Source: CAZJFC01 sp964545245 (GTDB lineage Bacteria > Pseudomonadota > Alphaproteobacteria > Rickettsiales > 21-14-0-20-44-7). Taken from it: a stretch of 46,495 nt of DNA. A program made the position numbers and the translations under genes. The DNA is taken from contig CAZJFC010000008.1 of NCBI GenBank assembly GCA_964545245.1, forward strand, positions 1 through 46,495, written 5' to 3'. This document shows, one piece after another, positions 39,794 to 46,424 of this stretch (its first letter is position 1; every line of letters starts with the position of its first letter). The notes below the pieces were generated by a model. That model was not told the DNA's origin and made no database searches. It saw only the letters and a program-made list of their open reading frames with translations.

Positions 39794-39961
39794 CTAATCC
39801 CCACTACCTTTCCCCCGCTCCAGAACCGCGCAGATAATCTCTTTCAGGAAATAAAACGGCGCAATGGTTGCAGCTATCAGCCCAACCCCCAGAACCGCCT
39901 GTATCCAAGGCGTTAGCTGGCTGTATTTATTCAATAAATCCGCAAAGAAATTATATTCCAT
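39794..39961 (-). CDS. Small membrane protein (55 residues)
   Basis: The gene is too short for usual ORF cut-offs. A gggag ribosome binding site stands about eight bases before the ATG. The protein starts MEYNFFADLLNKYSQLTPW. It has one hydrophobic helix (about residues 20-38, IQAVLGVGLIAATIAPFYF) and a charged tail (LERGKGSGD). No family is recognised. Its stop codon is next to a weak heptamer-like tract, as for many genes in this window, which supports it being real. Directly upstream on the same strand is the structured segment at 40003-40161, so the two may share a transcript. Confidence 0.6.
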   Translation of the reverse strand: MEYNFFADLLNKYSQLTPWIQAVLGVGLIAATIAPFYFLKEIICAVLERGKGSGD

Positions 39962-40002
39962 ATGATACTCCCGTTAGTTAAAACGGCCACCAAGTTTCCT
40001 TG

Positions 40003-40161
40003 GCAGCCGGGGAGTTTACAAACCGCGCTAAGACGGTCGCATTGGCCTTTAGGCAAGCCCTGGACATGCGCCAATGCCCCCCCGGCCTTGAGAAAGCTAG
40101 GGAGGCACCATTACGGCTGGTACCAGCCGCTTAGCGAGAGGTTGTAAAGCCCCGGAACTGC
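40003..40161 (-). ncRNA. Candidate structured RNA (strand uncertain)
   Basis: The two ends pair in a long helix. GCAG, GGGG, TTTACAA, CC and CGCTAAG in 40003-40031 face CTGC, CCCC, TTGTAAA, GG and CTTAGCG in 40130-40161, with a tandem G-A mismatch and small bulges. Inside are the hairpin GCATTGGC (40039-40046) / GCCAATGC (40070-40077) and the exact palindrome cggctggtaccagccg (40114-40129). A further stem, ggccaccaagtttccttggcagcc (39985-40008), lies beside it, before the small membrane protein. No known riboswitch or ncRNA motif is recognised. The minus strand is preferred because the small gene follows on it. It could also be a DNA-level palindromic element. Confidence 0.45.
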
Positions 40162-40233
40162 AATACGCAGCTCTGGTTTCAGGATAGGTTATGGGCGGGT
40201 AAAGTCAATACGCCGTTCCCTCACCACACGCTA

Positions 40234-41649
40234 CTACTTAGGCCCAAGCATGTCCTGCGGGCGCACCCATTGGTCGAATTGTTCGGAAGTAAGCAGGCCA
40301 AGCGCGATGCCTGCCTCCTTCAGCGTGGTGCCTTCCTTATGCGCTTTCTTGGCGATTTTCGCGGCGTTGTCATAGCCGATATGCGGGTTGAGCGCGGTCA
40401 CCAGCATCAGCGAATCGTTGCACAGTTTTTCGATATGCTTCACGTTCGCCTCGATGCCGTTCACGCAATTGTCGACAAAGCTCACGCTCGCATCGGCGAT
40501 GAGTTTGAGCGATTGCAGGAAGTTATAGATCATCACCGGCTTGAACACGTTCAGCTCAAAATGGCCGTTCGAGTTGGCGATGCTCACCGTTACGTTATTG
40601 CCCATCACCTGCGTGCAGACCATAGTCAGCGCCTCGCATTGGGTCGGGTTCACCTTGCCCGGCATGATGGAACTGCCAGGCTCATTCTCAGGCAGCGAAA
40701 GCTCGCCAAGGCCGGAACGCGGGCCGGAGCCGAGGAAACGGATGTCATTGGCGATCTTCATCAGGCTGGTGGCGATAACGTTGAGCGCGCCGTGCGCTTC
40801 GAGTATCGCGTCATTGGCGGCCAGCGCCTCGAATTTGTTTTCCGCGGTCACGAACGGGTGCTTGGTGATTTTCGCAACTTGAACCGCGAATTTTTCGGCG
40901 AAGCCTTTTTTCGCGTTGAGGCCGGTGCCGACAGCCGTGCCGCCCTGCGCGAGCTGGTGAAGGCGCGGCAACACACCCAGCACGCGCTCAATGCCGAAAG
41001 CCACCTGCTGCGCGTAGCCGGAGAATTCCTGACCGAGCGTGAGCGGGGTTGCGTCCTGCGTGTGGGTGCGGCCAATCTTAATAATGTTGGCAAATTCTTT
41101 TTCCTTCTTGTCGAGCGCAGAATAAAGCTTTTGCAGCGCCGGGATAAGCGTGGAATGTATCTCCTGCACCGCCGCAATATGCATCGCGGTGGGGAAAGTG
41201 TCGTTCGACGACTGGCCGTTATTCACATGGTCATTCGGGTGGACGGGTTTCTTGCTGCCCTTCTCGCCGCCCAGAATTTCAATCGCGCGGTTGGAGATGA
41301 CCTCATTGATGTTCATGTTGGTCTGGGTGCCGGAACCGGTCTGCCACACCACCAGCGGGAAATGCTCATAGCCGATTTTGCCCTCAATCACCTCATCCGC
41401 CGCCTGCACGATTGAATCGGCGATTTTCTTGTCCACCGCGCCAAGGCCGACATTCACCTCAGCCGCCGCCTTCTTGATGATGGCAAGGGCTTTGATGAGC
41501 GGTTCCGGCATACGCTCACCGCCGATTTTGAAATTCTGGAGGGAACGCTGCGTCTGCGCGCCCCAGTATTTATCGGAGGGGACATTAATTTCGCCGAACG
41601 AATCGGTTTCAATGCGGAATGACTGGTCGATTTTTTCTGCTGCGGACAT
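40234..41649 (-). CDS. fumC: Class II fumarate hydratase
   Basis: This enzyme interconverts fumarate and malate in the citric acid cycle, without an Fe-S cluster. The 471-residue protein starts with FRIETDSFGEINVPSDKYWGAQTQRSLQNF. It has GSGTQTNMNINEV, HPNDHVNNGQSSNDTFPTAMH, GRTHTQDATPLTLGQE and the superfamily signature GSSIMPGKVNPTQCE with the catalytic-loop Ser. The family's C-terminal domain is complete. Two heptamer arrays lie in the gap upstream of the start, between fumC and rnd. Confidence 0.97.
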   Translation of the reverse strand: MSAAEKIDQSFRIETDSFGEINVPSDKYWGAQTQRSLQNFKIGGERMPEPLIKALAIIKKAAAEVNVGLGAVDKKIADSIVQAADEVIEGKIGYEHFPLVVWQTGSGTQTNMNINEVISNRAIEILGGEKGSKKPVHPNDHVNNGQSSNDTFPTAMHIAAVQEIHSTLIPALQKLYSALDKKEKEFANIIKIGRTHTQDATPLTLGQEFSGYAQQVAFGIERVLGVLPRLHQLAQGGTAVGTGLNAKKGFAEKFAVQVAKITKHPFVTAENKFEALAANDAILEAHGALNVIATSLMKIANDIRFLGSGPRSGLGELSLPENEPGSSIMPGKVNPTQCEALTMVCTQVMGNNVTVSIANSNGHFELNVFKPVMIYNFLQSLKLIADASVSFVDNCVNGIEANVKHIEKLCNDSLMLVTALNPHIGYDNAAKIAKKAHKEGTTLKEAGIALGLLTSEQFDQWVRPQDMLGPK

Positions 41650-41657
41650 AAGCGGGT

Positions 41658-41685
41658 GGATGGTTGTTGGTTGATGGTTGATGGA
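41658..41685. repeat. Heptamer array (tgatggt type) upstream of fumC
   Basis: Four units (ggatggt, tgttggt, tgatggt, tgatgga) begin eight bases upstream of the fumC start codon. It is the same unit type as the array after aspS and, in reverse complement, the repeats inside nuoG and aspS. Confidence 0.75.
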
Positions 41686-41750
41686 AAGATAGCATCAATC
41701 GCTAAACGGTCAACGCTGAACGCACGATGCTTGGTTCTGGTACAAATCAA

Positions 41751-41785
41751 CCTGTCACCTGTGGCCTGTGACCTGTCACCTAACC
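41751..41785. repeat. Heptamer array (cctgtca type) at the rnd stop
   Basis: Five units (cctgtca, cctgtgg, cctgtga, cctgtca, cctaacc) end over the minus-strand stop codon of rnd at 41780-41782. Confidence 0.8.
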
Positions 41786-42895
41786 TATTTTGAGCTTTCC
41801 CTTCACCACGCCGAACTTGACCTTGCCGCTCAGGAAATCATCGGCGTATTTGCCGAAAACCTCGTAGCGCCAGCCCTTGCTGAACGGCACGCGCTCGCCT
41901 GCCGCATATTTATCAATTTCCTCGTTGCTCGCCACCAGACGCGGCACGACTTTTTCTTCCGCCGCACGCACCTTAAGCAAAATCTTCAGCAGTTCCACCA
42001 CGCCCTGGTCGGCCTCTTTTTTCGGGCGGGGTTTCAGCTTCGGCTGCTTGTCCTTCGGTATCGCCAGCCCACGCGCAATTGCGGCGAAAACCTCCTCCCC
42101 GTGCTGCAAACCGCCGTTCAGCGTGCGCAAATTCTTCAAATCATCGCGGGTTTTCGGCTTGCGCATCGCAAGTTCCATCATCACCTCGTCCTTCATCACC
42201 CAGCGGCGGGGGCGGTTCACCTCACGCGCCTTGAGGTCGCGCCATTTCGCCAGTTCCATCAGCACGCCGAGATGGCAGTTTTTCTTGTCGCGGTGGCGGA
42301 TCTTCTCCCATGCCGTGTCCGGGTCCTCGCGGTAATTGTCAATATCCATCAGGTCTTTTTCTTCCTCGATGAGCCATTTCTTGCGGCGCTCTTTTTTCAG
42401 GCGGGCTTCCAGCGTTTCATAAATTTTCGGCAGGTGCAGGACATCGGCCAGCGCGTAATTTACCTGCCCGACAGAAAGCGGGCGGCGCGACCAGTCGGTG
42501 AAACGGTGGGATTTATCGATCTCCGCCCCCACAATCGCGCGGACAAGCTCCTGATAGCCCACCTGCTCGCCGAAACCGCACACCATAGCGGCGATCTGCG
42601 TATCAAAAATATTCTTCGGCAGCCTGCCGGTGAGGTTATAGAGAATTTCAAGGTCCTGGGTGCCGGAATGGAAAACCAGCGTTTTCTTGCCCGTAAGTAT
42701 CTTGAGCAAAGGCTTTAAATCCAGCCCCGCCAACGGGTCAACCGCATAGCAATCCTTCCCGTCGGAAAGCTGTATAAGGCACAAAACCGGATAAAACGTC
42801 CGCTCGCGCATGAATTCGGTATCAAAATAAATAATTTTCGCCTTATCCAGCGTTTTACAAAGTTTTTGCAGTTTTTCGTCGGTGTCTATATACAT
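41780..42895 (-). CDS. rnd: Ribonuclease D
   Basis: This is a 3'-5' exoribonuclease that trims tRNA precursors. The 371-residue protein has the DEDDy exonuclease motifs: YFDTEFMRERTF (Exo I), FHSGTQDLEILYN (Exo II) and VNYALADVLHL (Exo III with Tyr). Tandem HRDC domains follow (LMELAKWRDLKAREVNRPRRWVMKDE). The ATG at 42895 is chosen over a longer frame because it starts directly at MYIDTDEKLQKL and leaves a 31-base divergent gap to aspS. The stop lies in a heptamer array. Confidence 0.95.
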   Translation of the reverse strand: MYIDTDEKLQKLCKTLDKAKIIYFDTEFMRERTFYPVLCLIQLSDGKDCYAVDPLAGLDLKPLLKILTGKKTLVFHSGTQDLEILYNLTGRLPKNIFDTQIAAMVCGFGEQVGYQELVRAIVGAEIDKSHRFTDWSRRPLSVGQVNYALADVLHLPKIYETLEARLKKERRKKWLIEEEKDLMDIDNYREDPDTAWEKIRHRDKKNCHLGVLMELAKWRDLKAREVNRPRRWVMKDEVMMELAMRKPKTRDDLKNLRTLNGGLQHGEEVFAAIARGLAIPKDKQPKLKPRPKKEADQGVVELLKILLKVRAAEEKVVPRLVASNEEIDKYAAGERVPFSKGWRYEVFGKYADDFLSGKVKFGVVKGKLKIG

Positions 42896-42926
42896 ATCAG
42901 CAACATTTAACACAGGCCAAATCACA

Positions 42927-44726
42927 ATGCACGCATATAGAACGCATAACTGCAACCAACTCAAAAAATCCAACGTGGGTGAGACCGTAAAACTCTCCGG
43001 CTGGGTTCACCGCAAACGCGACCACGGCGAATTGCTGTTCATCGATCTGCGCGACCATTTCGGTGTTACGCAGCTAGTGGCGGAATCCGGCGCGGCGTTC
43101 TTCGACGCGGCGTCAAAAGTTCCCAATGAATCGGTTATTTCAGTAACCGGAACGGTTGCCGCACGTGAACCGGAAACCATCAACCAGCAACTATCAACCG
43201 GCGAAATTGAAATTCGCATAAGCGAATTTCACATTGAGTCACAGGCTGAACCATTGCCGCTGCAGGTGAATGCCGATAAGGACGAGAATGAGGAACTGCG
43301 CCTGCGCTACCGTTTCCTCGACCTGCGCCGCGAGGGCCTGCATAAAAATATTATCCTGCGCTCGCAGGTCATCAATTCGCTGCGCCGCCGCATGATCGAG
43401 CAGGGGTTTATGGAATTCCAGACACCGATTTTAACTGCCTCTTCGCCTGAGGGTGCGCGGGATTTCCTTGTCCCGGCGCGTTTGCACCCCGGCAAATTCT
43501 ATGCGCTGCCGCAAGCCCCGCAGCAGTTCAAACAGCTTCTGATGGTTTCGGGTTTTGATAAATATTTCCAGATAGCGCCTTGCTTCCGCGATGAGGATGC
43601 GCGCGCCGACCGCTCACCGGGTGAGTTCTACCAGCTCGATATCGAGATGAGCTTCGTGACGCAGGAAGATGTTTTCGCGGCGATTGAGCCGGTGCTGCAT
43701 GGTGTGTTCACCGAATTCGGCAGCAAGGAGGTGACGGATTTCCCGTTCCCGCGCATCAAATATGCCGAGGCGATGCTGAAATATGGCAGCGACAAACCAG
43801 ACCTCCGCAACCCTATCGAAATTGTGGATGCGGGCGATGTGTGGCAAGGTTCCGGTTCGGGAATCTTCAACTCCATCCTTGAAAAAGGCGGCACTGTGCG
43901 TGCAATCCCTGCACCGAAAACCGCCAGCCAGCCGCGCAGTTTCTTCGACAAGCTAGTCGCCTACGCGCAGGAACTCGGCGCGAAAGGTTTGGCTTATATC
44001 GTGTTTGATGAATCCGGTGAGGCGAAAGGGCCGATGGCGAAATTCCTTGCCCCGGAAAAGCTGGAAGAACTTAAAGCCACTGCGAAGCTGGCGAATGGCG
44101 ATTCGGTGTTTTTCGCGACCGGGGCGAATGCGGGTGAGGCCGCGAAGATCGCGGGTGCGGTGCGAGTCAGGCTTGGGCAGGAATTGGGGTTGATTGAGCA
44201 AGGGGTTTATAAGTTCTGCTGGGTAACTGATTTCCCTTATTTCGAGCTTTCCGACGAAGGCAAAATTGAGTTCTCGCACAACCCGTTCTCGATGCCGCAG
44301 GGCGGGATGGAGGCGCTTGAGAAACAAGACCCGCTAAGCATTCCCGCGTATCAATATGACATCGTGTGCAACGGCGTTGAACTTTCCAGCGGCGCGATCC
44401 GTAACCACAAGCCGGAAATTATGTATAAGGCGTTTGAGATTGCAGGCTATGGCCCGGAAGTCGTCGACGCGAAATTCGGCGGGATGATTAAGGCATTCAA
44501 ATTCGGCGCGCCTCCGCACGGCGGCCTCGCCCCGGGTGTTGACCGCATCGTGATGCTCCTAGCCGACGAGCCGAACATCCGCGAAGTAATCGCCTTCCCG
44601 ATGAACCAGAAAGCCGAGGATTTACTGATGGGCGCGCCTTCGGCGGTTGAGGTTAAACAGCTAAGGGAGTTGAATATTGAGTTGTCGCCATCAGCCAGGA
44701 AGAAGTTGGAAGATAAGGCGGCTTAG
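42927..44726 (+). CDS. aspS: Aspartyl-tRNA synthetase
   Basis: This class II synthetase charges tRNA-Asp, and in many Alphaproteobacteria also tRNA-Asn. The 599-residue protein has the N-terminal OB-fold (GWVHRKRDHGELLFIDLRD), motif 2 (FRDEDARADRSPGEFYQLD), the bacterial GAD insertion and motif 3 (APPHGGLAPGVDRIVMLL). The start at 42927 gives the expected MHAYRTHNC N-terminus. Between the OB-fold and the catalytic core, the stretch ETINQQLSTG is encoded by the heptamer-like repeat at 43176-43199, the same kind seen in nuoG. Specificity (discriminating or not) cannot be decided here; no gatCAB or asnS is in the window. Confidence 0.96.
   Translation: MHAYRTHNCNQLKKSNVGETVKLSGWVHRKRDHGELLFIDLRDHFGVTQLVAESGAAFFDAASKVPNESVISVTGTVAAREPETINQQLSTGEIEIRISEFHIESQAEPLPLQVNADKDENEELRLRYRFLDLRREGLHKNIILRSQVINSLRRRMIEQGFMEFQTPILTASSPEGARDFLVPARLHPGKFYALPQAPQQFKQLLMVSGFDKYFQIAPCFRDEDARADRSPGEFYQLDIEMSFVTQEDVFAAIEPVLHGVFTEFGSKEVTDFPFPRIKYAEAMLKYGSDKPDLRNPIEIVDAGDVWQGSGSGIFNSILEKGGTVRAIPAPKTASQPRSFFDKLVAYAQELGAKGLAYIVFDESGEAKGPMAKFLAPEKLEELKATAKLANGDSVFFATGANAGEAAKIAGAVRVRLGQELGLIEQGVYKFCWVTDFPYFELSDEGKIEFSHNPFSMPQGGMEALEKQDPLSIPAYQYDIVCNGVELSSGAIRNHKPEIMYKAFEIAGYGPEVVDAKFGGMIKAFKFGAPPHGGLAPGVDRIVMLLADEPNIREVIAFPMNQKAEDLLMGAPSAVEVKQLRELNIELSPSARKKLEDKAA
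43176..43199 (+). repeat. Heptamer-type repeat inside aspS
   Basis: accatcaacc (43176-43185) and actatcaacc (43190-43199) have starts 14 bases apart, the same period as the nuoG duplication at 1387-1414. They encode TINQQLST. Confidence 0.55.
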
Positions 44727-44761
44727 CAGTTGGTTGATGGGGAATAGTTGATGGTTGATGG
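44727..44761. repeat. Heptamer array after aspS
   Basis: Five 7-bp units (cagttgg, ttgatgg, ggaatag, ttgatgg, ttgatgg) begin at the base after the aspS stop codon and end four bases before the next ATG. Confidence 0.8.
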
Positions 44762-44765
44762 ATTT

Positions 44766-45176
44766 ATGCCAAAGAATACAAAAAAATCAGTTGATGATTT
44801 TTTTAGGGATGTAGTCCTGTGGGCAAAGCAAAACTTGGTGCTGGCCGTGATTCTATTAGGTTCCCATGCCCGTAACGAACAGACCGCGGATTCCGACATT
44901 GATTTGGTGATAATCAGCCCAAACCCTCAAAAGCTTTTATCCGAGCAAAACTGGCTCAATGATTTTGGGGATTTTGAACATGTCCGGAAAGAAGATTATG
45001 GGCTGATAACATCGTTACGGGTTCATTATGATTTTGCCGAGGTTGAATTCGGCATAGGCTCACCGGAATGGCTGGAAGCCACCGCATATGACAGGCAAAC
45101 CAGACAGGTTATCAAAGACGGTTACAAAATCCTTTATGACCCGGAAAAACTTCTCAAGCACGCGGTGACACGATAA
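44766..45176 (+). CDS. MNT-type nucleotidyltransferase domain protein
   Basis: This 136-residue protein has a minimal nucleotidyltransferase fold, seen in ILLGSHARNEQTADSDIDLVII (G-S-x-A/R ... D-x-D) with a third acidic residue in DFAEVEFGIGS. Such domains occur in toxin-antitoxin pairs with HEPN proteins and in stand-alone modifying enzymes. No HEPN partner gene is adjacent, so it is an orphan here. An in-frame start further upstream exists at 44748, but that lies in the heptamer array; the ATG at 44766 is preferred. Codon use is more AT-rich than in aspS. Confidence 0.8.
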   Translation: MPKNTKKSVDDFFRDVVLWAKQNLVLAVILLGSHARNEQTADSDIDLVIISPNPQKLLSEQNWLNDFGDFEHVRKEDYGLITSLRVHYDFAEVEFGIGSPEWLEATAYDRQTRQVIKDGYKILYDPEKLLKHAVTR

Positions 45177-45183
45177 TTATAAC

Positions 45184-45769
45184 GTCATCGCGGGGAAACG
45201 AAGTTTATCCCGCGATCCGGTTCATTACCGCCCACAATTAAGAATATTGCCGAAAGAAAAACACCGTTGTAGCATATACCACATGCAGCCTTGCGTTTAC
45301 ATAATGGCAAATTCAAGAAGGGGTACTTTATACACAGGTGTAACTTCTGACCTTATAAAACGTGTTTATGAACATAAGGCCGAATTAACCGGAGGCTTTT
45401 CCGCAAAATATAATATTAAGAGCCTAGTTTACTATGAAATCCATGAGAATATGGAATCGGCAATTTTAAAAGAGAAGAAAATCAAAAAATGGCCGAGAGA
45501 ATATAAATACAATCTTATTGAGGAAAAGAATCCTCAATGGGAAGATTTATATAACTCTCTTACAGAGAATAGCTAACCGGATCGCGGGACAAGCGGCGTT
45601 GTTGCATGGCTCCCGCCGCCCATTGAAATATAAGCATAATTTTTGTCATTCCCGCGGAGGCGGGAATCTTACCTTGTCTGATAAGCCATTGATTATATTA
45701 AGATTTATCTGCACGGGAATGACAGGAGGGACGAGCCATGCAACAACGCCGGGACAAGCCCGCGATGAC
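45184..45769. repeat. Nested inverted-repeat element around the GIY-YIG gene
   Basis: The outer ends gtcatcgcggg (45184-45194) and cccgcgatgac (45759-45769) are exact inverted copies. Inside, tcccgcgatccgg (45208-45220) and ccggatcgcggga (45577-45589) are exact inverted copies that flank the GIY-YIG gene. ggcgttgttgcatggctc (45595-45612) and gagccatgcaacaacgcc (45733-45750) are an exact 18-bp inverted pair that encloses a family C repeat at 45645-45670. Confidence 0.8.
45283..45576 (+). CDS. GIY-YIG nuclease domain protein
   Basis: This is a small single-domain GIY-YIG protein of 97 residues of the YhbQ/UPF0213-like kind. It has CVYIMANSRRGTLYTGVTSDLIKRVYEHK (the VYI...YTG core and catalytic Arg), a conserved Glu in NMESAILKEKKIKKWPREYK (the metal-binding position) and NPQWEDLY at the end. 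Relatives are putative DNA endonucleases of unknown role. The ATG at 45283 gives the standard N-terminus; a longer frame from 45247 is possible. The gene is AT-rich and lies between exact 13-bp inverted repeats, which suggests mobility with the repeat. Confidence 0.88.
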   Translation: MQPCVYIMANSRRGTLYTGVTSDLIKRVYEHKAELTGGFSAKYNIKSLVYYEIHENMESAILKEKKIKKWPREYKYNLIEEKNPQWEDLYNSLTENS

Positions 45770-45774
45770 GATAA

Positions 45775-46308
45775 TCACTTCTTCCCCTTCGCGCTCCCGA
45801 CGCCGTTCATGACCAGCGCTTTCGCTTCTTCGGGGCCGACCCAGCCTTTGATCTTTACCCATTTACCCTGCTCCAGATCCTTGTAATGCTCGAAGAAATG
45901 CGCCATCTGGCCGCGCAGGATTTCAGGCAGGTCTTCATAGGTTTTCACGTTGCTGTAAAACGGGTGCAGCTTGTCCACCGGAACCGCGACGATCTTCTCG
46001 TCATGGCCGGACTCATCCTCCATCAGTATCGCGCCGATCGGGCGCACCGCAATCACCGCGCCGGGGATGATCGGGCGGCGGCCAACCACCATCACATCGC
46101 ACGGGTCGCCGTCATCGGAAAGCGTGTGCGGGATGAAGCCGTAATTCGCCGGGTAATGCATGGAAGTATGCAGGAAACGGTCAACGAACATCGCGCCGGA
46201 TTCCTTGTCCAGTTCATATTTGATCGGCTCGCCGCCGATAGGTATCTCGATTATTACGTTGAACTCCTCCGGGATGTTCTTACCCGCCGGGATTTTGCTG
46301 ATATCCAT
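45775..46308 (-). CDS. ppa: Inorganic pyrophosphatase (family I)
   Basis: This soluble enzyme hydrolyses pyrophosphate to phosphate and so pulls biosynthetic reactions forward. The 177-residue length is typical of bacterial family I enzymes. It has MDISKIPAGKNIPEEFNVIIEIP, VDRFLHTSMHYPANYGFIPHTL, the metal-binding signature DGDPCDVMV and HFFEHYKDLEQGKWVKIKGW. It is divergent from the truncated gene at the window end. The gap between them contains three copies of a TTGYAATAAT motif. Confidence 0.97.
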   Translation of the reverse strand: MDISKIPAGKNIPEEFNVIIEIPIGGEPIKYELDKESGAMFVDRFLHTSMHYPANYGFIPHTLSDDGDPCDVMVVGRRPIIPGAVIAVRPIGAILMEDESGHDEKIVAVPVDKLHPFYSNVKTYEDLPEILRGQMAHFFEHYKDLEQGKWVKIKGWVGPEEAKALVMNGVGSAKGKK

Positions 46309-46366
46309 TATTTTATTGCCTTGTTTATGAATTTGAGGCGGCCTGAATAAACCATACCGCGCCGGA

Positions 46367-46400
46367 TTGCAATAATTGTTTGTAATAATATTGCAATAAT
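46367..46400. promoter_or_regulatory. Three TTGYAATAAT repeats in the ppa divergent gap
   Basis: ttgcaataat (46367-46376), ttgtaataat (46380-46389) and ttgcaataat (46391-46400) stand 13 and 11 bases apart, about one helical turn. They lie between the divergent starts of ppa (46308) and the next gene (46425), so a regulator could act on either gene. The motif is AT-rich and also contains -10-like hexamers. Confidence 0.45.
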
Positions 46401-46424
46401 CCGCTGCTAGATTGGGTTTTCAAT

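Noticed and set aside
39962..40147. 61-codon open frame on the plus strand over the structured segment
   Set aside because: The frame coincides with strong inverted repeats that explain the sequence better; there is no ribosome binding site and the composition is not protein-like.
40270..41415. 381-codon open frame antisense to fumC
   Set aside because: The opposite strand encodes a complete fumarase with all motifs. The antisense frame is a codon-bias shadow without recognisable domains.
41768..42718. 316-codon open frame antisense to rnd
   Set aside because: RNase D motifs are intact on the minus strand, and the plus-strand frame has the His/Arg/Leu-rich composition of a shadow frame.
45518..45886. 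122-codon open frame across the nested repeats into ppa
   Set aside because: It is built from palindromic repeat DNA and the antisense of ppa.
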